Assembly (NCBI GenBank): GCA_002081555.1
Contig: MZNV01002555.1
Span: forward strand, 1-21,346
Length of the DNA: 21,346 bases
DNA from: Protostelium mycophagum
Taxonomy: Eukaryota > Evosea > Variosea > Protosteliida > Protosteliaceae
Direction of reading: 5' to 3'
Made by a program: the position numbers and the translations under genes. The notes beneath the pieces were generated by a model. That model saw only the letters and a program-made list of their open reading frames with translations. It did not search any database and was not told the DNA's origin. Every line of letters begins with the position of its first letter. The stretch's first letter is position 1. Of the stretch, positions 9,201-18,915 are shown piece after piece.

Positions 9201-9366
9201 AAGATCAGCCACTGAGATCTGCCGAATCATCATAATGTAAATGGTAAAGAGATCTCACAGGTGAGACAGAGATGGGCTGCCTCTTCTGGTGGATGTTCAC
9301 ATTTGATGGTCTGAACGTCTGTCCAAAAGACAGCGCAAGCGAGCCCAAAATGAGGAGGGACCACAT
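6235..9366 (-). CDS. Receptor with GPS autoproteolysis motif, one membrane span and a tyrosine pseudokinase (paralogue 1)
   Basis: Exons (minus): 9259..9366, 9072..9218, 8915..9031, 8764..8848, 8520..8728, 8316..8477, 8014..8193, 7866..7959, 7652..7819, 7512..7603, 7345..7473, 7071..7300, 6881..6952, 6786..6837, 6669..6743, 6564..6631, 6464..6518, 6349..6422, 6235..6310; 730 aa, all phases consistent. Domains: signal peptide (MWSLLILGSLALSFG); unassigned Cys-containing ectodomain to about 365; GPS at about 368-412 (CMFWDETGRQW, later C-x-C and HLTNFSAG with the cleavable HL/T); membrane span at about 425-447 ending KRKKG; kinase fold at about 475-728. Kinase landmarks are degenerate: VALR for VAIK, IYGNLSASN for HRDLAARN, SDFS for DFG. 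APE and CWxxxxxxRPSW survive. It is expected at the cell surface, self-cleaving and signalling without phosphotransfer (inference). The ectodomain before GPS may be a GAIN domain. Confidence 0.85.
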
Positions 9367-9668
9367 CGAATTTTGCTCTTGCTCGAAAAATGCTCGCTGT
9401 CAGCGCATTCCTGCTGAAAGGCGCAACACAAACGTCAAACTATCGGACCAATTCAAACACCCCAAAATATCTTTTCTGTTGCAGAAACCAGGTGATGTTT
9501 CAATTGTTTAAAACGGAATCGATGTATTGTTTGTTCACTAGCAAAAGTCCTCTTGGATTACAGCAACAAGGCCAAGTGCAATGTTTAATTTGATATTATA
9601 TTTCCTAATTATTGAATTGACAAAAATTCAAAAAAACTTTCAAAAATTTATATTCTCCTTGAAAAATC
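9367..9668. other. Intergenic spacer between DIS3L2 and the first receptor
   Basis: This spacer of 302 bp between two minus-strand genes is AT-rich. It holds the DIS3L2 poly(A) signal variant ATTAAA (minus, 9584-9589). Just upstream of the receptor ATG on the minus strand a pyrimidine-rich acceptor-like GCGCCTTTCAG follows TTTGACG, so a 5'-UTR intron or leader acceptor is possible. No coding exon is visible. Confidence 0.5.
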
Positions 9669-12600
9669 TCAGTAGGCTGGTCTGAATGTCACTTCAAAAT
9701 CCATTGGGAATTTGTCCTTCTTAATCCCAACCAAGACCTTCACCGTATCAAAGGTCTTGATCTCGGTCACGTGACCTGCTTTCCACAGGGCCGGGGCGGC
9801 TGAGACATCCTCCATGGCTGGCACGATCTCTTGTGCCTCCTCCATCTTGGTGTCATTTTCCTTTGGTTTCGGTGTGCTTTTGGAATTTTTCGGAGTCTTC
9901 GATTTCTAAAAATATCAGAAATTCTAATAATCTTCACAACTTTCCAATATTCGACAGAAAATTCACCGAAAATTCCTACCTTGGTCTTGGTCTCGTCCCC
10001 TGGGGCCTTCCATACCAGTCTCAAAGTCTTCGTCTCTGAGTCGAACTTGTGACTCTGCAAGGGGAGATCCTCGTTCCATAACTTGATCTCGATGTTGAGC
10101 GAGGGGACGATACACGTTGTGTACCTTTCTCCGACTGATATCGCGACGACCTGGTTGAGATGTCATGAGATTGTCTTGGCGGGAATGTGATTGTAGATGG
10201 AACAGAAACTAAAAATAGTACCTCGGCAACCATTGGTTTGGCCTTCAGAAGCAGACAGAGAAACAGTTTGGACGAGGCTTCTTGCGCTTTTCTTGACGCC
10301 AATTTTCGGTCGTTACAATGTGTCGACATCTGTACATGTCAGCCATTTCTAGATCAGAATTTTCCGTGAAATCTCACCTTTGTGACGTGAACTTTTTGTG
10401 GGAGATTTGCCATTGTCTCTTTGACCTTGATAGATTTCACATCAGTTTCTGTATCGAGCGTGATGGCCGCTTGCAAAAGGCGATGAACAATAATATCTGG
10501 GTATCTACAACGCGTCAATCGTAATTTCCTCGAAACTTCAGGAGATTCACCTTCTGATAGGACTGGTGAAATGTGTGTACTCGTCGACATTCAAAGCGTA
10601 ATGGTGCCAGTCTTCTCTGTCGAGATCTCCAGTACAGAAATATTTGGCCAATTGCATGGGCCTCGTGCCGAGAGTTTGTACAGCACTAAATTTAGCCTTC
10701 AGCATCGTCTTTCTCAGCAAATCTAAGGAGTCGGAAAATTTCTTGGAATCGGACACATCCATATCTGAGATTCATCAGAATGAAATTTTTAAAATTTCAG
10801 GAATTATATTACCTATATTTAGCTCTGCACACATGGCGGCAAAACCCTCCAGACGACGTTCAACAGGGTGTGGGTGATTACGTAGCATCGCGATATCGGG
10901 GAAAGCATTTGCGATCTTTTTGGCAACTCTCAAGTTGGCCAAGAGCATAAACTCTTCAATCATGTGATTCGCCTCCCTTTGATGATTTAGTTTTGGTTCA
11001 TGAAATTTGAATCTATAAAAATGGCGCGAAATTTCATTTTGTGAAGATGGCGGGAAAAGTCACCTCGTGATGTACTCGTATACTTCCGTTGGGTTTCCAT
11101 TTTCGTCCAATTTAAATCCGAGTTTAGAGTTGTTCATCGTAATGGCCCCGTTAAGATATCTCCCCTTTCGCAAGTGCATGGCTATCTTGTGGAGACTCAA
11201 GATATCTCCGGCCATCTCTTTGATTGTGTGGCCGTCATAAGGTCCGAGCTGAGCGTGTGTGCCGGGAAGATCTATTTTTGTCATTTTGATGTTCTCAAAT
11301 TAATGTGCGAGGGCCACAAGCAAAGAAAAAGTTATGCAATAGCCCAGAACCATAATAGAGTTAAAAATGAACTCACCTTGGTCAGTAACTTCGTCCCAGC
11401 TCTCGTGAAGCTTATCCTCTATCACGAGTTGTGCGACATTATACGACATCTTACTGCATGATCGTATCACTGATCTGCCAAACCACTCATCCAGAACCTG
11501 AAAAATTTAGTTGTGTCGGTGGTATTTATCATGAGCTTTGCCGGCCACAGACGCAAGTTCAATATAGCGATACAAAACAACTGCGAGAATTTTCAACTCA
11601 CTTTTCCCTCAGGTGTTAATTTCCAAATGACGGAGAAGGCCATTCTGTCTACACCAGGGTTCAAACTGCACAAGTTCTCACAAAGAACGTTGGGCAACAT
11701 AGTGATGGCTTTTTGTATGAGATAAACTGTAGTGGCCCTGTTAAAGGCTTCTTTGTCAAGGGGTGACCCGGGCTGTACAAAATAGGAGACATCTGCAATA
11801 TGGACACCCACCTAAGAAAGTTAGATTTTGATCATCTACAACGGTTAATTACTTCGAAGTTTCCGTCGTCTAATTTGGTGATGTGAAGGGCGTCGTCGAG
11901 GTCTCTTGCTGTAGGTGGGTCTATTGTGAAGATTCTGTGCTTTCTTAAATCTCTTCGCTGAGCTATTTCTTCTGGAGATATCTCATATTGTTTGGCAGGA
12001 AGATCCTCTATGACATCATTAGTTTTTGACAAAATTTCAAAAAAATTACTCACTTAGGATGTCATTGGACCAAGGCTGGTCAGCCCACGTGATCCTATTA
12101 ACGCACAAAAATGCGTCGGTCTCGGGCTGAATCTCTCCTGCCTCTCCCATAACTCTCACAAACTTTCCCTTTGGTCTCCATGACGACGTTTGCCATGATG
12201 TCATCTCCACGTGTACTAATTTTCCGCGGTAGATTTCCGACTTGCTGTAGAAATCGGGGATGGTGTTGATGGGGACACTCATCTTGGGTATCTTGATGTC
12301 TGTTGGCTTGAAAACGGCAAAGTGGTCGCCTGGCCTAACTTTTCCGTCTTCACTTTGCGAATCCAGAAATCCTATCTACAGCGAGTCAACCATCTTGAAA
12401 AGTATAAAAAGAAATTGCATCGGGAATGTTTTTAGACTGCGAACATATTGAAAAATGAAGGAGATTCTTACCTGTTGTTGGCTGTGCTTTGATTCAACCA
12501 GATACACCACTTTTCCAGATGGCTGTACAGCTTGTCCCGCCTTGTTAACAAAAGGATTCTTCTGCGTCATCGTTCTGCCCTTCTGCATGGGTCCTAAGCA

Positions 12601-14154
12601 GGTCAGACTTCATATCTCAGAGATAAACTCACCCTCTGGTGTCAATGTCACCGCAGTATCTGGGTCGGACACCGTTGTAGACGATAACTTCTGAGTGATC
12701 TTATCTACTTCTGCTTTCATAGGTGTGTTTTCAGCACTGAGAGGTTCCTCTTCATCGCTCTGAAACAGTAAATATTCATCACAATAATTTTGGCATCTTC
12801 CCGAGCCACAAACAGGACTATTATCTCACCTTATCTTCTATGGGATCTGCTTCTTCATCGATCTTCTCTGCGGTTTCTTCCTTCGCGTCTTTGAGTATTT
12901 TCCATTTCTCTACGTCTGTACATATCTCTACAATCACAATATCTCCCTCCAGAGCTCTGTTGCGGTCTGTTTGCCCGTCGATAAACACGTCTAACTCGAG
13001 ACCTGCCAAAGTTATGAAGAGGTTCCATTTAATCAATCTCTCACCATCACAAGTGACGTATCCTTCTCTTGTGTTGTGCGCGTTGATACGCACGTTTCCT
13101 TGGAAAAGTGTCTTGTTCTAAAACACTTCAGTAAACCATAATAAAAACGAGAGGACAAACCTGCAGGCCTTTCTCCACTTGCTCAGGAGTGATGTAAGCA
13201 GCATAACGGTCTCGCTGCTTCTGCTGTTTCTTACCAGAACTTCTGCTCTTGTCTTGGTTGTTATTGTTCTTGGGGGGTGTATTAAATCTGTTGTTATTCT
13301 TGTCCTTTACGGACTCTGGAATAAATCTGTAAAGATGTCAGCTGAACGTGGCGACTTAGTCTATAGCTCACTTGTCATTCTGCCACCGTTCGTTATCTTG
13401 AGGTCTGCTGTTGTTTCTGCCGTCGTTACCGCGTCTATCTCGGTTGTAACCGCGGTTCTCCTCGTGATTCTGCCCCTCAAAGTTTCTACGACCACCACGG
13501 TGTCCTCCAAAATTACCGCGGTTATTACCGTGGTTCACGTCGTTAGTGCGGTTGTCGTGGCCGTTGGGGAAGAGCTGTCTGGAGACCTCTTGTTCCATCT
13601 GCTGAAAATCCAAATGTCTTGACACTGTACATTTCAATGAGACCCTGATCACGCCATAGAATGAAGAACTCACCTGGTTCTGCAGAGCGACTTCCACCTC
13701 TGTTATTATTTCTTTGTGTATTATTATCTCTAGGTCCGGTCCTAAATTGGAAGTTCTCGTTCCTCTGTGTGTTTTGATCTTGAGGTGTTTGTGGACCTCT
13801 ACGACCTCCTCTCCCTCCTCTATTGGAGTTACCTCTCGATTGTTGAGAGTTTGGACGTTCTTCTTTCTGTGTCGCCTGTTGAGGGACAAAGTTGGCCTCT
13901 AATGGAGGCGGTCTCTGTGCGTTTCCATCTCGTGGCTGGCACAAGGTCAACACGTCACCAAAATCGTGATGCATTTTTCGAAAACTCACCTCTCTTCTGT
14001 TGTTGTCTTGTCTACCTCCCCGTCCTCTATTGGGTGTGCGATTTGGCTGCTCTCCTTCATTATCTTCAGCTCTGGGCTGTCTTCTAGGACCTCTTCTCTG
14101 TGATGGCTGCTGTGTGTCATTATTTGTTGTCGTGGTGGCATCCATTTGTTCCAT
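9669..14154 (-). CDS. DIS3L2: DIS3L2 3'-5' exoribonuclease (RNase II/R family)
   Basis: Exons (minus): 13990..14154, 13674..13935, 13372..13588, 13161..13326, 13045..13117, 12830..13002, 12633..12759, 12472..12593, 12054..12375, 11853..12007, 11602..11811, 11377..11497, 11064..11271, 10813..11012, 10551..10764, 10378..10504, 10222..10329, 9980..10150, 9669..9905; 1125 aa. DIS3L2 degrades oligouridylated RNAs in the cytoplasm. Seen: RGG/Asn/Gln-rich residues 1-215; first cold-shock domain at about 255-350 ([11 protein letters not shown] ... DVFIDG ... DRNRALEGD); second at about 400-540; RNB at about 545-955 with catalytic [25 protein letters not shown] and [14 protein letters not shown]1 at about 955-1045. 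There is no PIN domain, which separates it from DIS3. It is about 240 residues longer than the human protein, mainly at the N-terminus. The exon 2/3 junction is the least certain. Confidence 0.93.
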
Positions 14155-14676
14155 TTTGTTGTTTTGGTCCTTTCTGGCCCAGTCGCGTCTTCTGAAAATG
14201 TTTGGTTTGGCGAAGGAAAGGCAGGTCACGTGAGTTTTACAACCGCTTCGGCAAACGGGCACGTGCTCCTTCTCACGTGATGAAAAAAGCAGAAAATTCT
14301 CCTGATGAAGAGAGAGCTTTCTCATAGATGAAAAATACAGCTTCGACGGGCGACTGTTTTGATGTATACAGCACAGATTTATTCAAGTTGTACGATTTTG
14401 GTCATTCATCGAATTTCATCAGAAGAGGCTGAGAAAACTGTTCGAGAAGAATTGTCCTGCGGGAAACTTTGCTACCTGAAAGTGAATTTTAGAGCATCTT
14501 TCCTGGGCTGTGAAACTCAGCTTGTAGACAGGATGAGGTGAAGACCTTCAGGCGTCAAGGTTTTACATATCTTCATTCAAATAAAACGAAACCGAAAACG
14601 CGAGGGCAACACCAGAATCACATCACACCCCTATAAGAAAGCAAGCAACCACACTCACGACTTAACGCACGATAAA
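14155..14676. promoter_or_regulatory. Bidirectional promoter region of DIS3L2 and the endosulfine-like gene, with three E-boxes
   Basis: This region of 522 bp between divergent ATGs contains CACGTG at 14227-14232, 14260-14265 and 14274-14279, a tight cluster typical of bHLH-zip sites (USF/MYC/MITF type; which factor is inference). A TTTTCAG acceptor-like site on the minus strand lies about 35 nt upstream of the DIS3L2 ATG, which suggests a 5'-UTR intron. From about 14362 to 14541 a 59-codon plus-strand frame is open. It resembles no known protein and contains an acceptor-like TTTCATCAG, so UTR sequence is more likely. The remainder shows nothing. Confidence 0.5.
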
Positions 14677-14942
14677 ATGTTGCCCACTGACAAGAATGCC
14701 GAGCCCAATACCAAACAGGTAATAGTCAATGATTTGTCGATTCCTCCTTTGTATTTATGGGTATACAGAATGAAGAGCAGGAGATGAAGCCCAGAAATAA
14801 GTTGTTGTTGCGCCGTCTCTCTGGCTCTGGAAGAAAACACTGGGATTCTGCCGACTGGGCCATGCAGAGACAAGCGCCAAATGAGAATAACGAACAACAA
14901 CCCCCAAAGATGACTATGCCAGGAGTGAAAGACAGGCTCTAA
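14677..14942 (+). CDS. ENSA: Endosulfine/ARPP19-like small protein, divergent
   Basis: Two exons, 14677..14718 and 14769..14942, give 71 aa (MLPTDKNAEP ... PGVKDRL). The family inhibits PP2A-B55 after phosphorylation by Greatwall kinase in the motif FDSGDY, and so controls mitotic entry. Here LLLRRLSGSGRKHWDSADWA aligns with the family core (KRLxxGxKYFDSGDYxM). The phospho-acceptor serine and both flanking aspartates are kept, while Phe, Gly and Tyr are replaced by Trp, Ala and Trp. The C-terminal PKA site of vertebrate ARPP19/ENSA is not visible, and the protein is shorter than the usual 110-120 aa. It is divergent from DIS3L2 and lies 58 bp before the acceptor that opens the next gene. Confidence 0.62.
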
Positions 14943-14946
14943 GATA

Positions 14947-14952
14947 AATAAA
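14947..14952 (+). terminator. Poly(A) signal AATAAA of the endosulfine-like gene
   Basis: AATAAA begins 5 nt after the TAA stop, so the 3' UTR is almost absent. The next splice acceptor on the same strand ends 48 nt further on, at 15000. Confidence 0.7.
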
Positions 14953-14983
14953 TCATGTCAATCTTGGGTCACATAACGATCGT

Positions 14984-15000
14984 TCGGCGAACTGTTGTAG
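14984..15000 (+). promoter_or_regulatory. Candidate trans-splice (or 5'-UTR intron) acceptor
   Basis: CGAACTGTTGTAG ends at 15000, directly before an open frame whose first in-frame ATG is at 15046. TAG at the acceptor is the in-frame stop that ends the frame upstream. No cis donor with a compatible upstream coding exon exists in the 58 bp after the endosulfine stop. The same GTTGTAG string forms acceptors of ordinary introns in this window. Confidence 0.45.
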
Positions 15001-15045
15001 AGGTTGGTGTGGTTTCCATCACGATCGGCAAACATCAGTAACGGG

Positions 15046-18000
15046 ATGGTGGCAGAAAAGGGAGGGCGGTCTAGAAGTAAATCTGTCTTCTTAACTCTGC
15101 CCTTGCCTGTTGTGACCGGGCTTGTGGAGATTCCGATACCAAAAGAGCTCGCCACAAATAGTGTTGCAGAGGCAGAAGATGATGAGAAATCCTTTTGGAT
15201 CTATGAAAATGCCTCTAAAAATCCCGCCTGCATAGAGGTAAGATCACCACCATCGGGATATTATGATAATCCTAAAGTTTTCTCTCATGATACGCTTCCA
15301 TCTGTTTAACATTCATCAGTATAAAGACAAATTTGAAACCTATCTTCTCCAAGGTCAACAGCTCTTAGATCGTCAATGTGGAGGCTCTTGGGCTAGATTA
15401 TTCTACCTCGCGATGAAGGCGAGAGAATCAGTCCTGACAGAAGAACAATATAGAGGAATTCTGATTAAGACCATCTACTACATGCAGATAGCACAAGCAA
15501 CCGCCAAGTCAGACGGAACACTTCGACATACATCCAGTGAGTGTTTTTAAAGCCAAAATAATATCGCTTGGGAACACACCTCGCTCATTAGATCTTGGGT
15601 CCCGTGATCTCCTATCCTATCATCATGACATTTTCTGATCGATCCAGGCGACGACGTTAGTAATTCTTTCCTTCTTAACCAGCGTACCGAAGCCTTCAAA
15701 TTCAGATTGGCCAGCCATAATCTCAGACAATTCCTCGAATCACATCCCGAAGACCCAGACAGCAGCATCGTCGGACTCACTCCAAGCCAGTCCATTGTTA
15801 GAAGTCACTCCACCAAAGCTGTATCTCTACCTTCACCTCTAAGCTCACCAGGCAGATCCACCAGCCGCCTCAGTATTTTCGTTCCCAAGGGTGAGTTTTC
15901 CGTGAAACTTCATGGCGCCATTCTATATATAGACCTTTTGTTCACCATAATTTTCCAAGAAAATCCACGGAGTTAAACAATGCACAGGGGTTTCTCTTGA
16001 CAGCGCAGAAAAAAAAGAGCGGGAAGAAAAGAAAAAATCTGAAAAAAAAGAAAAGAAAGAGAAAAAACAGAAGGAAAAAGAAAAAAACAAAAAAGCGCTG
16101 GATAAGAAAAAATCCTTACACAGTGTTTCATCGAGCAGCCGTAACCCCGGCACCCCTCTGGTATGATATCATCACATTCTTCCAGGCTTGATGTAGAGAA
16201 CTTTTCGTCCGTCTACAATAGTGTAGTGTGGCAAAACACTGTCTGTTTCTTTGACTTGCCTCACAACCAAGTTTTGTATCTGCAGATTTTTGTTTTTCTG
16301 CGGCTTTGCCGCGGCATATTTTTCATTATTGCCCTGACTTGGCGAAAAATTCAATTCTTTGTAATATTGAAAAACCTGTCGATTCTGAAGACAATCTACA
16401 ACGGTCTCTCTTTCTGCGGCTCTGCCGCAGTCATCTTCCTCCTTCCTCACATCTCTTCACATGACGGATGCTGACGTGCTAAGATGATCCCCACACCCTC
16501 TGAACGCACTCTGGATAATTACCCGAAGGGGGCCATTATTTTGGTCCGACTCGACGAGCAATGGTTCTTGAGAGCCACGACTAGGACAGAGATGATCACC
16601 ACTACAACGAACCTGACACATCCTGAGGGGGAGACGCTTGACACGGACCTTTGGCAGTTTGCGAGGTGAAATTTCCGCGAAATTTTGGAGTTTCAGGCGG
16701 TTGTAGTTTGTTTTTGCCAGAAGACGTGATTTTACGAGGCATGCAGTCCTTACCGTGACATGCGGTAAATTCACGAGCGCTTACCGTGAATGTTAATAGC
16801 AGAGGAAACATTCTTCGAAAAAAAGACAAACTTTCCATCACAAAAAGATTTAAAAAATTAAATCTCGAAAATCATCTACAACGTGCCAACCCCGCTAGAT
16901 ACTGGTCATGCCCGGGGGAGGGCAAAGTGGGGGTCTATTTGTCACCACAAGAAGACCGTCTATTTATACTTCCAAACCAGAGGGCCAGCCCCATAAATTT
17001 GGCGGGAAGATTATTCGACACCAGACGGATGGAGGCACTCGTTGTAGATCCAACACAGCAAGCGACATCACTGTTGTCAGACAGAGTGAGAATGTCTTTT
17101 GATTTTTTCGAATTCAGGGAAAGATATGTCAAATTGAAATTTCATATGTATTTGTGGGAAGAAAAAATCTCACTCCAAGTAAATTTTTTATTCGCAAAGT
17201 CCCAAACCAATAAATACATCCCAAAAAACACCAGAAAATAAATCAAATTTCGAATATTTTTCAAAAATATTAAATTCCAATTTAAATCCACAAACTAAAC
17301 CTTCCCAGGTGAGAGACATCGTATCAGAGTATCTAGTACAAAGACAGACAGTCCAGTCCCTCAACATGTTTGCACAATGGAAACGTAGCGTCTACAGCGT
17401 TGTAGATCTGCCGTCCATCAAGAGGACTATGAGCGATCTACAATCGTTGATTACCGACCCGCTTCCCGCATACCTGATGAGAAGGGCTTCAGAGTGTGTG
17501 GACACGCACGTGGTTTCGTTTTCGAGGAGCCAACAGATTTTCTTCGAGCCAACAAGACAAGTCACGGTGGAAAAATTCAGGGGGACAAAACCCGAAGAGT
17601 TAGTCTTATTCCACGTCAGGGTAATTTTTTATTCGATTTTATTGAGATTTTCGAGGTTTCGGTCTTTTCGAATTTTTTATCGATTTGCGAATTTTATTCG
17701 AATTTTCGGGGTTTTCGGTTTTTTCGAATTTTTTATTGATTTGCGATTCGCGGAAAATTTGAAGTTTTGAATTTGGAATTTTTTGGCGTGTGAAAACGTT
17801 ACCGCGATTCTTCACGTGAACAGACGAGAGCTTACCGTCTCCAGGCATGGCATAGTATTTGCAGCATAGCGTTGGACGACTTGAGGAATACGATAAGAAA
17901 CGAGATGCTGACTGGAAACGTTCTTAATCAGATGAACCAGTGGTGGCTCGAGCTGATTGAAGGCCGTGTGAATAACTTTTTAGAACAATATAACTTTGAC

Positions 18001-18747
18001 CCTAATGCCATTCCCCCAGACTACGCAGGTCTAGAATTATTCAACTTTTTTATTGAATTTTTTGGATTTTTTTCAACTTTTTTTAAACCAAAAAATTCTT
18101 TGAAAATTTTTTGAGATTCACATATTCATTTTTCCTCCATCTACAACGATGTCACGTGACCTGATTTTCTGCAGAAAAACGACCGGACAGTATGGTAGCC
18201 ATCAGGCGTAATATGATGTTGCTAAAGGGCATCTTAAAGGAATTCAACGATTCGAGAACCAAGTCCATGAATGGGGAGATGACAGAGGCAACAGAGGTGG
18301 ATCTGTTGATAGAAGGTCTGAAAGCGGAGATCTACCCGAAGATCGAAGAATACATGGAGACGATCAGGATCATCTTGTGTGATTACTTCGATCACGAGTC
18401 ATTCGACCAAGAGAAGGTGGAGAGAAGGTTTTCAATTCAGACGTCAGAAGAAAAGGTAGTTTGTCATTTTGATCCGAATTTTCTTCATTTATCAGAAAAA
18501 ATTTCAACAAAATTTTTGATGTAAAAAATCTGATTTCGAGCAGATCCAGAGCAAAAAGTTCCTCCATCTATTAGAAGACATAAAGTTGCTGCAAAAGATG
18601 AAACTCTTAGAGGACCAAGTGGAGAGGGCATCTAAAGACGTCGTGCCCGTCTCAGGGCTAATCATCAACATATTTGTTCGGTGTCAGCTGGACCTCGAGC
18701 AAGTGGAGATTTTATGGGGAGAAAAGCCGAACAATGCGATAAAATGA
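15046..18747 (+). CDS. Large protein of unknown family, second gene of a possible operon
   Basis: Modelled exons: 15046..15237, 15320..15536, 15648..15890, 15988..16160, 16484..16665, 16707..16754, 16800..17085, 17309..17620, 17824..18028, 18175..18455, 18544..18747; about 780 aa in consistent phase. No family is recognised. In order: a globular helical part (YKDKFETYLLQGQQLLDRQ, then LAMKARESVLTEEQYRGIL); a Ser/Pro linker; a Lys/Glu single-helix run (about residues 225-260); a second globular part with RYWSCPGEGKVGVYL and LAGRLFDTRRMEALVVDP; then long helices rich in Leu/Arg/Glu (RLQAWHSICSIALDDLRNTI, FLHLLEDIKLLQKMKLLEDQ) to the end. The overall look is that of a cytoskeletal or ciliary scaffold (inference only). 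An alternative last exon 18781..18870 (TGA 18868-18870) joins in phase if a weak donor at 18702 is used. Confidence 0.65.
16300..16428. repeat. Paired GCGGC/GCCGC mini-hairpins in an intron
   Basis: GCGGCTTTGCCGC at 16300-16312 and GCGGCTCTGCCGC at 16416-16428 are 13-nt hairpins embedded in similar flanks (TTTCTGCGGC), 116 bp apart, inside the 323-nt intron 16161-16483. Confidence 0.7.
17647..17745 (+). repeat. Imperfect direct repeat of about 45 bp in an AT-rich intron
   Basis: Two copies (about 17647-17690 and 17702-17745, period about 55) share TTTTCGAATTTTTTAT, GATTTGCGA and a GG/TTTCGG stretch. They lie in the intron 17621-17823 of the unknown gene and have no coding potential. Confidence 0.65.
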
Positions 18748-18915
18748 TACCAGAAACAACATTCTTTATCTAATTGTCAGGACGCACCACCAGAAACAGT
18801 CGAGGGCGTAACAACGATTACCGTCTACGTGGACCCGGTATATAACCCTGTACCTCCCTCTTCTAAATGACACGGCTCCTCTTGTTTCGCGGGTTTCTAA
18901 TGCAAATAAGGATTT
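18748..18915. other. Convergent gene junction
   Basis: This 168-bp stretch lies between the plus-strand unknown gene and the minus-strand receptor. It contains the possible alternative last exon 18781-18870 of the plus-strand gene. With that exon the two coding ends are only 45 bp apart. No clear AATAAA was found on either strand. Confidence 0.4.

Noticed and set aside
13179-13622. 147-codon plus-strand ORF rich in Val/Leu/Ser
   Set aside because: It is antisense to the RGG-rich exons of DIS3L2. GC-ending Arg/Asn codons read backwards give Val/Leu runs, and there are no splice or start signals.
15997-16191. Plus-strand lysine run as a separate small basic gene
   Set aside because: It is the Lys/Glu exon of the larger gene in a shifted frame; exon 15988..16160 fits both neighbours in phase.
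17086-17308. Extra exon in the 223-nt intron of the unknown gene
   Set aside because: A candidate (about 17119-17180) enters in phase 0 but leaves in phase 1, which does not fit the exon at 17309.
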